This document shows, piece after piece, positions 8,485-17,807 of a DNA stretch of 64,000 bases. The position numbers were made by a program, and so were the translations under genes. Under the pieces are notes generated by a model. It worked only from the letters and a program-made list of their open reading frames with translations. It was not told where the DNA came from and searched no databases. How positions within the stretch are numbered: the first letter of the stretch is position 1; every line of letters begins with the position of its first letter. Source of the stretch: Micrococcus lacusdianchii (GTDB lineage Bacteria; Actinomycetota; Actinomycetes; Actinomycetales; Micrococcaceae); assembly GCF_023155805.1 (NCBI RefSeq), contig NZ_JAKNUW010000002.1, forward strand, positions 171,083 to 235,082, in the 5' to 3' direction.

Positions 8485-10163
8485 GCGAGCGCCTCGCGCA
8501 GGGTGTCCAGGCCCATCGATCCCAGACGGAGCGCGCGTGTGTGGAAGGCCTTGAGGTCGAAGTCCTCGCCCTCGCGCGCCTCGCGCTCGGCCCGGATCTG
8601 CTCCCAGATCCGCTGGCCCACCTTGTACGCCGGCGCCTGGCCCGGCCAGCCGAGGTAGCGGGTGAACTCGAACCGGCGCTGGCCCTCGGAGAGGATCAGG
8701 TGCTTCGAGAGGAAGTCGTAGCCCCGCTCCGGGGTCCACGCGCCGCCGCCCTCCGAGGCGGGCATGTCGAAGCTGCAGTGGTAGCCGATGTCGAACACCA
8801 CGCGGGCCGCGCGCATGCGCTGCATGTCCAGCATGCCCAGGTGGTCCCCGGCGTCCTCGAGGAAGCCGAACTCGTCCATCAGCCGCTCGGCGTAGAGCGC
8901 CCAGCCCTCGCCGTGGCCGGAGGTCCAGCAGAAGCTGCGGCGCCACAGGTTCAGCTCGTCCCGGGCCAGCATGGCCGTGGCGATCTGCAGGTGATGGCCG
9001 GGAACGCCCTCGTGGTACACCGTGGTGGTCTCGGCCCACGTGGTGAACTCGTCCTCGCCCGCCGGCACGGACCACCACATGCGGCCCGGGCGGGAGAAGT
9101 CCTCGGAGGGGCCGGTGTAGTAGATGCCTCCCTCCTGGGTGGGGGCGATCATGCACTCCACCCGGTCCATGGGGGCAGGGATCTCGAAGTGCTCCTTCAT
9201 GGCCTCCAGCGCCTGGTCGGAGAGCCCCTGCATCCACTCCCGCAGCGCCTGCGTGCCCTTCAGCCTCCGGGCCGGGTCCGCGTCGAGGAGCGCGCGGGCC
9301 TCCTCGATCGTGGCGCCGGGCCGGATCCGCTCCGCGTCCGCCTCCTGAGCCGCAATGATCCGGGCCAGCTCCTCCTGGCCCCAGCGGTACGTCTCCTCGA
9401 GGTCCACCTCGGCGCCCAGGAACACGCGGGAGGCCAGGCGGTAGGCCTCGATCCCGACGGCGTCCTCCTGCGGGGCGTGCGGGCGCAGCTCCTTGCGCAG
9501 CGTGGCGGCGAAGTCCCGGTAGGCCTGCGCGCCGGCCTCGGCGCCCGCCCGGATGCGCGCGGCCAGCGCGGGGGTCACGGCCTCTGCCGCGCAGGCCCGC
9601 TCCACGAGCCCGGGGAAGAACCCGCCGGGAGCCCCGTGCGCCTCCGCCTGCTCCACCACGATGTCCACCTGACGCACGGCGGCCACGTGCCCGGCGTCGC
9701 GGGCGGCGAGCAGGGACTCGGTGTAGCCGGCCAGGGCCGCGGGCAGGTTCTCCAGCCGGCCGGCGATGTGCTCCCACTGCTGTGCCGTGTCCGTAGGCAT
9801 CAGGTCGAGGACCGAGCGGATGCCCTGGGCGGGGGAGGCGATGTTGTTCAGCTCCACGCGCCCGGTGGCGTGGATCTCCCGCTCGAGGCCCAGCCGCTCG
9901 CGCAGGGCCGCGACGGTGACGCGGTCCGCCTCGTCCTCGGGCTCGAGGCCGTCCAGCTCGGCCAGGGTGCGGGAGTTGAGCTCGTCCAGGGCGCGGAGCC
10001 CGGCGGGGGAGAAGTCGCCGTATTCGGTCTCCCCGCCTGCGAAGCCCATGGCGGTGGCCTCCTCGGGACGCAGACGGAGCAGCTCGGCGACGTGGCGCTC
10101 GGCCAGGGCGTCGATGGCGGTGGGGGTGCGGGCTCCGGCGGGCGCGGGTGTGGTCTGGGTCAT
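8481..10163 (-). CDS. DUF885 family protein, probable zinc-dependent peptidase-like enzyme
   Basis: The 560-residue protein belongs to the DUF885 group of predicted metallopeptidase-like proteins. It shows the HEGVPGHH motif near residue 383, in which the HExxH-like arrangement is followed by a further histidine, and a conserved downstream block with SGHGEGWALYAE that contains likely metal or catalytic glutamates. There is no signal peptide, so it should be cytoplasmic. The ATG start at 10163 is seven bases from a TAGAGT -10 element, suggesting a leaderless mRNA. It overlaps maf downstream. The substrate is not known for this family. Confidence 0.88.
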   Translation of the reverse strand: MTQTTPAPAGARTPTAIDALAERHVAELLRLRPEEATAMGFAGGETEYGDFSPAGLRALDELNSRTLAELDGLEPEDEADRVTVAALRERLGLEREIHATGRVELNNIASPAQGIRSVLDLMPTDTAQQWEHIAGRLENLPAALAGYTESLLAARDAGHVAAVRQVDIVVEQAEAHGAPGGFFPGLVERACAAEAVTPALAARIRAGAEAGAQAYRDFAATLRKELRPHAPQEDAVGIEAYRLASRVFLGAEVDLEETYRWGQEELARIIAAQEADAERIRPGATIEEARALLDADPARRLKGTQALREWMQGLSDQALEAMKEHFEIPAPMDRVECMIAPTQEGGIYYTGPSEDFSRPGRMWWSVPAGEDEFTTWAETTTVYHEGVPGHHLQIATAMLARDELNLWRRSFCWTSGHGEGWALYAERLMDEFGFLEDAGDHLGMLDMQRMRAARVVFDIGYHCSFDMPASEGGGAWTPERGYDFLSKHLILSEGQRRFEFTRYLGWPGQAPAYKVGQRIWEQIRAEREAREGEDFDLKAFHTRALRLGSMGLDTLREALA

Positions 10164-10170
10164 GTCACAA

Positions 10171-10176
10171 ACTCTA
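10171..10176 (-). promoter_or_regulatory. -10 element of the DUF885-maf unit
   Basis: TAGAGT on the minus strand is separated by seven bases from the ATG of the DUF885 gene, the leaderless spacing seen throughout this window. Confidence 0.55.
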
Positions 10177-10282
10177 GGTGGTTTCGACTGCCGCTTGGGT
10201 GTGGTGCCATGTCCCAGGCCTGCTCAGGCGGCCATCCGCGGCACGGCGGAGAGGCCCCTCCGAATCGCCGGGGCCGGGGGGC

Positions 10283-10288
10283 TAGGCT
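10283..10288 (+). promoter_or_regulatory. Putative -10 element of the polysaccharide locus
   Basis: TAGGCT precedes the pyruvyl transferase gene by about 75 bases. A 22-codon reading frame starting with ATG at 10300 runs from just downstream of it and its TGA (10366-10368) overlaps the ATG at 10365, so a short leader peptide is possible but unproven. Confidence 0.35.
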
Positions 10289-10364
10289 CATCGGTGGCGA
10301 TGACGTTCCACGAACGACATCCATCCTCAAGGAATTCTTCGGTCACGACGTCGACAGGCGAGGT

Positions 10365-11618
10365 ATGAGCTGGACAAAGGAGATTATCGGCCGGAGCGCG
10401 GTCGCACGCCGGGCAGTGGACATCGCGGTCGTGCGTGCTTCCCAGTCCATCGACTGGCACCGTCGCCGTCAGGCCGTCCACAACGAGGGGACTTCCACCC
10501 GTGGCCCCGTCAGCGTCGTCGTTCCCGCCGCCTTCGGGTCGTTCGGAGATGAGGCGCTCGCCTTCGGCGCCGATGCCCTGCTCGCCCGGGATGGGCGTCG
10601 GATGCTCGGGGTGGTCGCGGGTGATCCCGCACCGTGGCATCGGTCCGGCCTGCCCGACGTCATGTCCGAGGACGACTTCGTGGGCCCATGGCGACTGGGT
10701 ATGGACCAGGGGGCGGTCGAGGCTCTGGTCCCTGGTGGGGAAGTATGGGTCCTGGGAGCGGACTACGCAGACGGCGTCTATGGACTCAGAAGCCTTGCCA
10801 CGAGGGTCTCTCTGCTGAATATGGCGGCGCGGTCCGGCCTCCGTGCGGCCCTCATCAATTTCTCCTTCCGCGAAGAGCCTCGTGCGGGCGCCGTCTCCCT
10901 TCTCCAAAGTCTTGATCGGCGCGTCTTCATCTCGCTTCGGGACGACGTCTCAGCGGAGCACTTTCGAGCAGCCACAGGCATGACGGCGAGTTCGTATCCT
11001 GACCTCGCGATGTTCCTGCGACCCAGGGCTACCGAACAATCGGAGAGGCTCGCCCAGTGGCGCCGCGGCCATGGTCGGCCGACCATGGCGGTGGTGGGCA
11101 ATGCCCACTTGGCTACTCACTTCGGGGGCTCCATCCCCGAGCTGGCGGAGGCATTCGCTGCTTTCTGCCGCGAAGCGATCAGTCGAGGGTGGGCCATCTC
11201 CCTCGTCTCGCACGACGTGCGGGATGAGCCGGGGGACAACCTCCTCCTCGAAGCCATCCGGACCCATCTCCACGAAGCGGACGACTCAGTCCGGTTGACG
11301 ATTCCCTCCACTGCCGCGTCTGCGAAGGCTGCGCTCGGACAGTCCGATCTCTGCGTGACGGCGCGCATGCACCCTGCTGTTGCAACCCTGAGTCAGGGAG
11401 TGCCCACCTTCGGTCTGGAATACGTCGGCAAATTCACCGGCCAGTTCGCGTGGTACGGGGCCGAGCAGCATCTTGCACCGTGGACGGAGATCGTGGAGCG
11501 CCCGGTTGACCTCGCCCGTCGCGTGGTGTCACAGGACTGGGACCGCGAACGTCGACGGCTGAGCGGCCGAGCTGAAGCACTCCGTTCCTCGGATCCCACA
11601 TGGCTGCGGACCGCATGA
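10365..11618 (+). CDS. Polysaccharide pyruvyl transferase family protein
   Basis: Members of this family (CsaB/WcaK type) add ketal pyruvate from phosphoenolpyruvate to sugars of surface polysaccharides. The 417-residue protein has an N-terminal Rossmann-like half beginning VSVVVPAAFGSFGDEA and a C-terminal half with the family signature CVTARMHPAVATLSQGVPTF, where the arginine-x-histidine pair is the hallmark. The ATG at 10365 has a GGCGAGG ribosome site just upstream. It opens the polysaccharide locus and overlaps the flippase gene by ATGA. Base composition is lower in GC than the flanking core genes, consistent with transfer. The sugar acceptor is unknown. Confidence 0.8.
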   Translation: MSWTKEIIGRSAVARRAVDIAVVRASQSIDWHRRRQAVHNEGTSTRGPVSVVVPAAFGSFGDEALAFGADALLARDGRRMLGVVAGDPAPWHRSGLPDVMSEDDFVGPWRLGMDQGAVEALVPGGEVWVLGADYADGVYGLRSLATRVSLLNMAARSGLRAALINFSFREEPRAGAVSLLQSLDRRVFISLRDDVSAEHFRAATGMTASSYPDLAMFLRPRATEQSERLAQWRRGHGRPTMAVVGNAHLATHFGGSIPELAEAFAAFCREAISRGWAISLVSHDVRDEPGDNLLLEAIRTHLHEADDSVRLTIPSTAASAKAALGQSDLCVTARMHPAVATLSQGVPTFGLEYVGKFTGQFAWYGAEQHLAPWTEIVERPVDLARRVVSQDWDRERRRLSGRAEALRSSDPTWLRTA

Positions 11619-12817
11619 CCATCGGACGGCGCGATCATCTGCTGAACGCTGTCGCATCCCTCCTCGTCCCGGCGGCCTCTTTGCTGTCGGCGCCCTTGTT
11701 GGCGCGGGCCCTGGGCCCGACGGCCCGTGGGGAGTTCACCGTCGAGCAGAGTCTCATCCTCACGGCATCGTCGCTGTTCGGCCTCGGTATCAGCGACATC
11801 GTCGCGACTCGGTGGCAGGCATTCAGTGCACGTCACCGGCTCAGACTGGCCTATCTGAACGTGGGAAGCGCCCTGGTCTTCTCCGGCGCCGGCCTGGTCT
11901 ACTTGGCTTTGGCAGTCTCTCCGTCTGTCCTCGTCATGGGTCTGTGTCTTATCGCAGGAGGCGTGTTCGCGGCGGCCCTGGCCGAGCGGGGCATCGCCCT
12001 CTCTCGTGATGATCTGAGAGGGGTGGCAGCGGAGAAGCTCCTGGTCGTCACTTCTCGTCTCGCTCTGACGGTGATGGCCTTCGCATTCGGCGTGCTCGAT
12101 CTCACGGTGGCCCTGGTCACCCTGGTTCTGCCCCAGTGTGTGGGACTGGCATATCTACGGGTACGACGTTGGCAGGCGCAGAAGGCTGCGTCCTTCCGGC
12201 CCTGCACGGCCGGCCTGGGGGGCAGACTCGACTGGTGGACCGTCCTGGGTGGCAGCGGTGGAGTCCTGCTGGTGAACGGCATCCCCCTCGTCGCTCTGGC
12301 CGCGATCGGCCCCACTGAGGTGGGGTACTTCTCGGTGTGCATCCTCATCGCCGAGGTGTTCACTCTCGTCGCCAAGCCGTTCCGTGACGCGACGTTCACA
12401 TCGCCGTACGCGAGTGACTGGTCGAAGCTGAGGCGCCTGACCTGGTCCACTCTGGCCGTCCTGGTGGGGATCGGCCTGCTGGCGAGCGCCGTCATGTGGT
12501 TTGCGGTGCCGCTGGTCTTCGGCTCGGACTTCGCTCCGGCAGTTCCTGCGGCCTACGTGATGATCATCGCCGGCGTCTTGAAGGGCTGGGGCTACCAGCT
12601 GAATGGCGCTCTCACCGTGAAGGGCGATCACCGAGTGCGTGCGGTCAGCACCTACTCGGCTGTGGTCGTGAATGTCCTCCTTCTCTTCTTGTTCGCAGCC
12701 GGCGGTGCAGCAGGGGCGGCCCTCGCCTGCACCCTGGCTTATGCCGTGATGGCCGGATGGTCAGCTGTGTCGCTCTTCGTTTCGTCCCCGAAGAAGCCCG
12801 AAGACACAACCCCCTGA
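11615..12817 (+). CDS. Polysaccharide flippase (Wzx/MATE-like oligosaccharide exporter)
   Basis: The 400-residue protein is almost entirely hydrophobic, with about twelve membrane segments starting with LLNAVASLLVPAASLLSAPL and the early ARALGPTARGEF loop (compare G-x-x-x-x-G-x-F in Wzx proteins). This fits the polysaccharide transporters that flip undecaprenyl-linked repeat units across the membrane. Its ATG overlaps the pyruvyl transferase stop codon (ATGA), so the two are coupled. It is convergent with the glycosyltransferase gene, with only 32 bases between the stops. Specificity cannot be inferred. Confidence 0.8.
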   Translation: MTIGRRDHLLNAVASLLVPAASLLSAPLLARALGPTARGEFTVEQSLILTASSLFGLGISDIVATRWQAFSARHRLRLAYLNVGSALVFSGAGLVYLALAVSPSVLVMGLCLIAGGVFAAALAERGIALSRDDLRGVAAEKLLVVTSRLALTVMAFAFGVLDLTVALVTLVLPQCVGLAYLRVRRWQAQKAASFRPCTAGLGGRLDWWTVLGGSGGVLLVNGIPLVALAAIGPTEVGYFSVCILIAEVFTLVAKPFRDATFTSPYASDWSKLRRLTWSTLAVLVGIGLLASAVMWFAVPLVFGSDFAPAVPAAYVMIIAGVLKGWGYQLNGALTVKGDHRVRAVSTYSAVVVNVLLLFLFAAGGAAGAALACTLAYAVMAGWSAVSLFVSSPKKPEDTTP

Positions 12818-12849
12818 GGCTGGCCCAGCGGCAAGGACATCGAAGACGC

Positions 12850-14706
12850 TCACCCGGTGCGGCGCGAAGCCCGCCCCATGGACACCAGGACGGGGGGACA
12901 GTCGATGAGGTAGCGACGGGCCAGACGCCTCGGGTTCTGCAGGAGGCGATGTACCCATTCCAGGCCGGCGGACTGCACGAGGGGGTGCGCCCTGGACGTC
13001 TCTCCCACGAACATGGCCAAGCCCCCGCCGATGTTGATGTAGAACGGGCCGGGCAGATGGGCCTCCAGCTCCATGCCGAAGATGTCCCCGAACGGAGGAG
13101 TGACAGCCAGGAGGACGATGTCTGCACCCCCGGCTGTCGTGATCTCGCCGGCGATGCGCTCTGGGGCCCACTCGTTCTTACGGCCCGTGTTCGTATAGGT
13201 CACCTGCGCGCCACGCGCCCGGATCGCCTCCGCGAAGGCCGCCACGGTGTCGGGTGACCCACCGATGACGGCGATCCGACGACCGGGGAGGCGGGGGTCG
13301 TGGACCAGGTTCTCCACAAAGGTGGCCCCGGTGACGCGGGCGGTCGCGACGCCGAGGCCGCGTTCGCAGAACACCTGGACGGGCCACCCATCAGCCGTGA
13401 CACGCGCAGCTGAGCGCATCGCCGCGGCGAAACGCCGATTGTGCCCCAGCAAGTGGAGGTGATGAAGATTCACTGTCTGTACTCGGCCCGCGCCCGCGAA
13501 CGCCACGTCCAACAGCTGGGCGTCGCTCGGGATGATGCGCTCTGCCAGGTCATCCCGTGCGAAGTTATCCAGGATCGCGGAGGACAGGGGAAGGACGGTC
13601 GGCTCGCTGGCCTCCGCCCTCGGCTCATGCCATTCCACATCCGTGTGCTGCAGAGCCCCCTGGCGGACCTCTCCCATCCTGGCCAGCCGCGTGCCGGCCA
13701 GACGGGCGGTGAGCCCGGCGACCATCTCGTCCGGGGTGTCGGCCGTGATCACCCACTCCACCGGCACGCCCGCGTCCTCAGCCAGCTGCGATGGCACGAT
13801 GACCTCGACACCGTGCTCGATTGCCTCGAGCATCTTGACGCTGACACCGGAAGTGGATCCATAACGGGGGACGACGACCACGCCCACGCGATCGTAGAAC
13901 TCGTCCCGAGAGCCGACACGGCCCATTCCCACGACGCCGCTGCGCGGATCGTCGTACTTCTCGGAGCCACTGCCTGCGAGGACGACGCCGACCGGACGGC
14001 CAGACGCTTCCCGGACCCGGGGCACGATGGAGGTGAGGAGCTGATCGACCGCCTCTGCGTTCGGGGGCCAGGACATCTTGCCAAGAAGACCGACCGTCCG
14101 GGTCTCCGAGCGAGCCCGCCGTTCACCTCGGGATGCGAGCGGCAGGTGCTCCGCGTAGATTCCCCACTCGCGCAGTCTCACGACGTCGGTCTTCGAGAGG
14201 GCGTAGACGCGCCGGGGAGTCGAGAGCAGACGCTCTTCGACGCTCCGGAGCCGAGACGAGTTCCTCAGGACGCGCAGCAACGCAGGGTCGTGGTGACGCG
14301 ACAGCTCCCAGTCGACATTGTGGGCGAAGTGCATATCGGGAGTCAGACCGGCTCGCTCGGCGAGGAGCAGGGCAGGGAACTGACTTGTGGCCACCAGGTC
14401 GAACGACTTGGCTGCCGCGTGGATTCGCTCTCTCACCCTCCCCGACTTCGGGCTCCAGACGAACTTGGCCTCCTGGTACGGCTCGCCCAACAGCACCATC
14501 CGGGTCAGCGTAGCCGCCAGCTTCCCTTTGTGACTGCGGACCTCAAGCGGGAGGTCGTCTTGCGATGCAGGATCCGCCACGGTCATGACTGTCACATCGA
14601 ACGACTCTCGGAGTCTCGCCAGAATCCTGCGGTCCACCCAGCTCGCGCCGCCCAGATCCTGCGCCTGGGGACTGTAGGTCGTGATGAAAAGCAGGCGGAG
14701 CGGCAT
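12850..14706 (-). CDS. Two-domain glycosyltransferase: GT4-like N-terminal half fused to a WecG/TagA (GT26) C-terminal half
   Basis: One uninterrupted frame of 618 residues encodes two sugar transferases. Residues about 1-375 look like a GT-B enzyme of the GT4 type: an N-terminal LLFITTYSPQAQDLGG, a linker VGLLGKMSWPPN and the donor-site helix GVSVKMLEAIEHGVEV. Residues about 400-618 match the WecG/TagA/CpsF family: TADGWPV in place of NADG, RVTG, the nucleotide fold IAVIGGSPDTV, and the C-terminal GLEWVHRLLQNPRRLARRYL. The usual P-x-QE segment reads TPPFGDIFG, an altered site. ATG 14706 is preceded by GAGGA. The fused enzyme may add two successive sugars, GT26 acting on a lipid-linked sugar and GT4 extending it; that is inference. 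Confidence 0.8.
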   Translation of the reverse strand: MPLRLLFITTYSPQAQDLGGASWVDRRILARLRESFDVTVMTVADPASQDDLPLEVRSHKGKLAATLTRMVLLGEPYQEAKFVWSPKSGRVRERIHAAAKSFDLVATSQFPALLLAERAGLTPDMHFAHNVDWELSRHHDPALLRVLRNSSRLRSVEERLLSTPRRVYALSKTDVVRLREWGIYAEHLPLASRGERRARSETRTVGLLGKMSWPPNAEAVDQLLTSIVPRVREASGRPVGVVLAGSGSEKYDDPRSGVVGMGRVGSRDEFYDRVGVVVVPRYGSTSGVSVKMLEAIEHGVEVIVPSQLAEDAGVPVEWVITADTPDEMVAGLTARLAGTRLARMGEVRQGALQHTDVEWHEPRAEASEPTVLPLSSAILDNFARDDLAERIIPSDAQLLDVAFAGAGRVQTVNLHHLHLLGHNRRFAAAMRSAARVTADGWPVQVFCERGLGVATARVTGATFVENLVHDPRLPGRRIAVIGGSPDTVAAFAEAIRARGAQVTYTNTGRKNEWAPERIAGEITTAGGADIVLLAVTPPFGDIFGMELEAHLPGPFYINIGGGLAMFVGETSRAHPLVQSAGLEWVHRLLQNPRRLARRYLIDCPPVLVSMGRASRRTG

Positions 14707-14990
14707 AAGAATCCTCAGGCTGAAGTGCGTCGGCCGCCTCATCCGCGGCGAAGAACCCGCTCATCGTATCCTGCACGGCGCGCGGCGCACGGCACGCGCA
14801 GCCGCGTACGGCCGAGGACGTCAAACCTGGTTGCAGTAGGGTGGACTGCATGTCAGGTTGCGCGACTGTACCAGCGCGGTCATGTGACACCACACAGTGT
14901 AAGTGAGGGGCTCCCATATCCGCGCAAGCCGATCGCGGCGATAATTCGAAATTATTTTTGTTTTCGACCCGGAGTAAATTAAGGAGGGGC
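14707..14990. other. AT-rich divergent intergenic region in the polysaccharide locus
   Basis: This 284-base gap between the divergent glycosyltransferase and polymerase genes is the most AT-rich part of the window. It contains the small palindrome ATAATT-CGA-AATTAT at 14941-14955 followed by a T-rich run, which resembles a weak Rho-independent terminator or an UP-like promoter element. I see no gene in it. Confidence 0.4.
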
Positions 14991-16379
14991 GTGGAGCGAG
15001 TTCGATTATGGGAGCTGTCTCTCATTGTCGCATGCGCGGCGGTCTCCAGCATTGCGACGGTTCATGAGCCCAGGATTGTCCTTTTACTTATTTTGATTCT
15101 CGGCCTTATGGGGATTTATGTAGCAACGCGCGCCGCGCTTACTTCGCTTCTCTTTCTTTCTCTGTCGGTGGGAGGTGCAACCCTTTCTAGTCTTACAGGT
15201 GTGGCCAGCGGTTCGACCCTGCTCAGCGCCCTGGTGTTAGGGTGCATTCTCTGTATTGGAATGGCCATGGGGTTTCGCAGGCCTCCCCCTTCGGCGGTAT
15301 TAGCGGTTTCCGTATTTGTACTATGGGGTTTAATTTGGGCTGTTTTGCCTGACAGGATAGACCGATCTCTAATCGATTGGTTGGGCTCGACGGTTGGCTA
15401 TGCCGTCCCTTGGCTTCTTTTATGCATCAATTGGAAAAAAATACCGACGCGGTTTGTAGCTGTTCTGATTGCAGTCGCACCGCTCCTTGCCGTTCTCGTC
15501 GGCTTTGGGTTGGACATTGCCGGCATCAAGGACCTAACTGACGTGGATGCCATCGGTACCAGTCGATTGGCTGGTGGGCTCCCTGCTGCATATTTGGGAT
15601 CTTTGGCTGGATTTGGCATGATTGCAGCAATGTGGCTATGGTTGCGCCGGAAGGGGCCGGGCATCCTGTTGCTCGTTCTTGACGGCCTGGTTCTGGCAAG
15701 CACCCTGGCACGTGGCCCCTTACTGGTTGCATCGCTGGTGGTTCTTACGCTTATTGTGTTTGCCAAGCGTACGCGAACTAGGATCGCGTTTATTACCCGT
15801 TTCGCCATCTTGGCGCTATTCACCGCCGGCTTAGCCACTGCTTTGCCGGGAGTGATGGCTCGAACGCAAGGCCAGGATGACTACCAAGGTGGTCTGTCCG
15901 GTCGAGAATTGGCTTGGGACTACTTCTGGCGGACGCATCAGGAAAGGCCGGTATTCGGGTATGGCCCCGGGGCCCATGCGACCCTGTCTCAGGAGTCCGA
16001 CGTGGCCCTGGTGCGTGAGTATTTCGTCGCCCCGCATAATACCTACTTGCAGCTACTTGTTGACTTTGGATTTGTCGGAACCGCAGCTATCGTTGTTGCG
16101 ATTATTTGGCTGTTTGCTGCAGTCGCGAGGCGACAGGAGCGCACGGAGCGAGTCCTGTTGTACTCAATGGGTTTTGCACTAGCTATATACGCATACTTCG
16201 ATAACGTCCTATCTGTTCCTCAGGTCTATGTTCCTGTCTTTACACTCATTGGGATATTGCGGGTCGCCGGTGCGGGGAATGGAGGTCCAGCGAGTGGGGT
16301 CAACCGTTACAGTCCGCTGCTCCAGAATAGTCCTCCAGATTATTCAGGGTCTAGACCGCGGATTCAGCCTCATGCCTGA
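14991..16379 (+). CDS. O-antigen polymerase/ligase-like membrane protein (Wzy/WaaL family)
   Basis: The 462-residue protein has about eleven to twelve membrane segments and a large periplasmic loop carrying RPVFGYGPGAHATL and APHNTYLQLLVDFG, the pattern of the O-antigen ligase/polymerase domain. Such proteins polymerise or ligate lipid-linked polysaccharide repeat units outside the membrane. I choose GTG 14991 because AAGGAGG lies just upstream, although the three-base spacer is short; an upstream in-frame TTG at 14958 is the alternative. Codon use is visibly richer in A/T-ending codons than anywhere else in the window, a strong sign of horizontal origin. With the flippase and the Wzz/BY-kinase it completes a Wzx/Wzy-type set. 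Confidence 0.8.
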   Translation: MERVRLWELSLIVACAAVSSIATVHEPRIVLLLILILGLMGIYVATRAALTSLLFLSLSVGGATLSSLTGVASGSTLLSALVLGCILCIGMAMGFRRPPPSAVLAVSVFVLWGLIWAVLPDRIDRSLIDWLGSTVGYAVPWLLLCINWKKIPTRFVAVLIAVAPLLAVLVGFGLDIAGIKDLTDVDAIGTSRLAGGLPAAYLGSLAGFGMIAAMWLWLRRKGPGILLLVLDGLVLASTLARGPLLVASLVVLTLIVFAKRTRTRIAFITRFAILALFTAGLATALPGVMARTQGQDDYQGGLSGRELAWDYFWRTHQERPVFGYGPGAHATLSQESDVALVREYFVAPHNTYLQLLVDFGFVGTAAIVVAIIWLFAAVARRQERTERVLLYSMGFALAIYAYFDNVLSVPQVYVPVFTLIGILRVAGAGNGGPASGVNRYSPLLQNSPPDYSGSRPRIQPHA

Positions 16380-16686
16380 CCCCTGCTATGCGTCGGGATA
16401 ATATTTTGAACTTAGGTCCGATGCCTGACGGCGTCACCGGCCGCATCGCTAGCCGGTGGAGGTAATCGGACTGCGTCCAACCGGAGCCCCGGGACAGAGG
16501 AGCACTGGAGTCGGCGGGCTGCCCAAGAGGGGAGCGACGGTGATGATTCATGACCACGACCTTCGGTGCAAAGTGGTCCGGCAGTGGGCCGGGATTCTTA
16601 TGGCCTAGAGCACCTAGGATGGTGTCGACGGACGTGGGCAACCGGCTTTAGGTCCGCTCTTGACCGACTTGATTTGGAGGTAGGCG
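16380..16686 (+). other. Intergenic region of 307 bases without a recognised gene
   Basis: The gap between the polymerase and acyltransferase genes has reduced GC and no frame with protein-family features. Only GGAGG at 16676-16680, the ribosome site of the next gene, is clear. It may be the scar of a lost gene, which fits the patchwork nature of the locus. Confidence 0.4.
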
Positions 16687-17727
16687 TTGACCCGTAGAGA
16701 CATGTCACTCGACATTGCCAAAAGCATTGCCATCATCGCGATTGTTGCCGGGCATGTTTGGCGAGGCTTGGCCTCTGCGGGTCTCCTGGACGGGGATTCG
16801 ATCTTATTCAATGTAGTCGACCGCTCCCTCTACATGTTCCATCTCTCCGTGTTCGCCTTTACGGCAGGCCTGTTCGTACAGCGGGGCATGAACAGAGCCG
16901 GCGCATGGCGGTACGCCATGAAGCGGGATGCCGAGTTCTTGTGGATCTATGTGCTCTGGTCCTTCATCAGCGGCGGGACGAAGCTAGCCCTCTCGTCCGC
17001 GGTCAACCACCCGACGTCGGTGCCCGAAATCCTGACGCTATGGATCCCCTCAGAGCAGTACTGGTTCTTCGGCTGGATAGCCCTAATGATGATCCTGTCC
17101 GCCCTAGTCCAGCCCTGGCGGTCCACCGCCCGCGCCATTTCCTCGCTCACGCTCGTCACCCTCGGGTCTTTGGTCATGTGGGGCATCGGGGGCACGGTGA
17201 TCGGGACACAGGGTCTGGGACTCGCGTTCTTCTTCTGGGTAGCCCTGATCGTCCGGGGGGACCGCCTCCTGGGAATCCTCAAGGGAATGAGCCTGCCTGT
17301 CGCCGTCCTCGTGGCGGTCTTCTCCACGGTCGTCATGCTGGCCCTCGTGAGCCTCACCGGTGCGACGACCCCCACGGAAGGCGCTGCCGGACGCACTGCC
17401 GTAAATGTCCTGCTCGGTGTCCTCGCTGCGACCGCGGGTGTCGTCGCCGTCCTCCTCTGGTCGAGTGTGCTGGCTCGCGCCGATCGGAGGGCAGAGGTTT
17501 TCCAGTACATCGGCCAGCGGTCCATGGCGGTCTTCATTGCGCACGTCCTCTTCATGGCGGCGGCGCGGATCGTGCTCCTGCGTCTGGGAGTCGACCAGGT
17601 CGGACTCCATCTGCTGATCGGCGTCGTCATCGGTGTCGGGGGACCCCTCATGCTGTTGTGGCTCAGCCAGCTGCTGCGAGTCCAGTGGCTGTTCAGTGCT
17701 CCTCAGTGGCTCACAAGGCGGGTCTGA
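16687..17727 (+). CDS. Acyltransferase 3 family membrane protein
   Basis: The 346-residue protein has about ten membrane helices. It carries the N-terminal signature of the family, LDIAKSIAIIAIVAGHVWRG, whose histidine is the presumed catalytic residue. Proteins of this kind O-acetylate sugars of surface polysaccharides or act on other exported molecules. The start is TTG at 16687, supported by GGAGG six bases upstream; ATG at 16702 would be an internal alternative without such a site. It is the last plus-strand gene of the polysaccharide locus and probably decorates its product. The transferred acyl group is not determinable. Confidence 0.82.
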   Translation: MTRRDMSLDIAKSIAIIAIVAGHVWRGLASAGLLDGDSILFNVVDRSLYMFHLSVFAFTAGLFVQRGMNRAGAWRYAMKRDAEFLWIYVLWSFISGGTKLALSSAVNHPTSVPEILTLWIPSEQYWFFGWIALMMILSALVQPWRSTARAISSLTLVTLGSLVMWGIGGTVIGTQGLGLAFFFWVALIVRGDRLLGILKGMSLPVAVLVAVFSTVVMLALVSLTGATTPTEGAAGRTAVNVLLGVLAATAGVVAVLLWSSVLARADRRAEVFQYIGQRSMAVFIAHVLFMAAARIVLLRLGVDQVGLHLLIGVVIGVGGPLMLLWLSQLLRVQWLFSAPQWLTRRV

Positions 17728-17807
17728 ACCTAGCCGCCGTTCGTCCCGGAGCACTACGAGTTGCAGGAACCCTAGGACCGGCCGGGTCAGAGTTGCCCCG
17801 AGAGGAC

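Noticed and set aside
5578..8658. Plus-strand open frame of about 1000 codons opposite accA3 and maf
   Set aside because: Antisense shadow of genes with clear motifs; low-complexity translation and no ribosome site or promoter.
10300..10368. 22-codon leader peptide overlapping the pyruvyl transferase start
   Set aside because: Composition shows no attenuator-like codon run, and one short overlap can occur by chance; mentioned only as a possibility.
16531..16620. Short open frames in the gap before the acyltransferase that might be a small peptide or a GT remnant
   Set aside because: No ribosome site, no conserved motif and no third-position GC bias in any frame.
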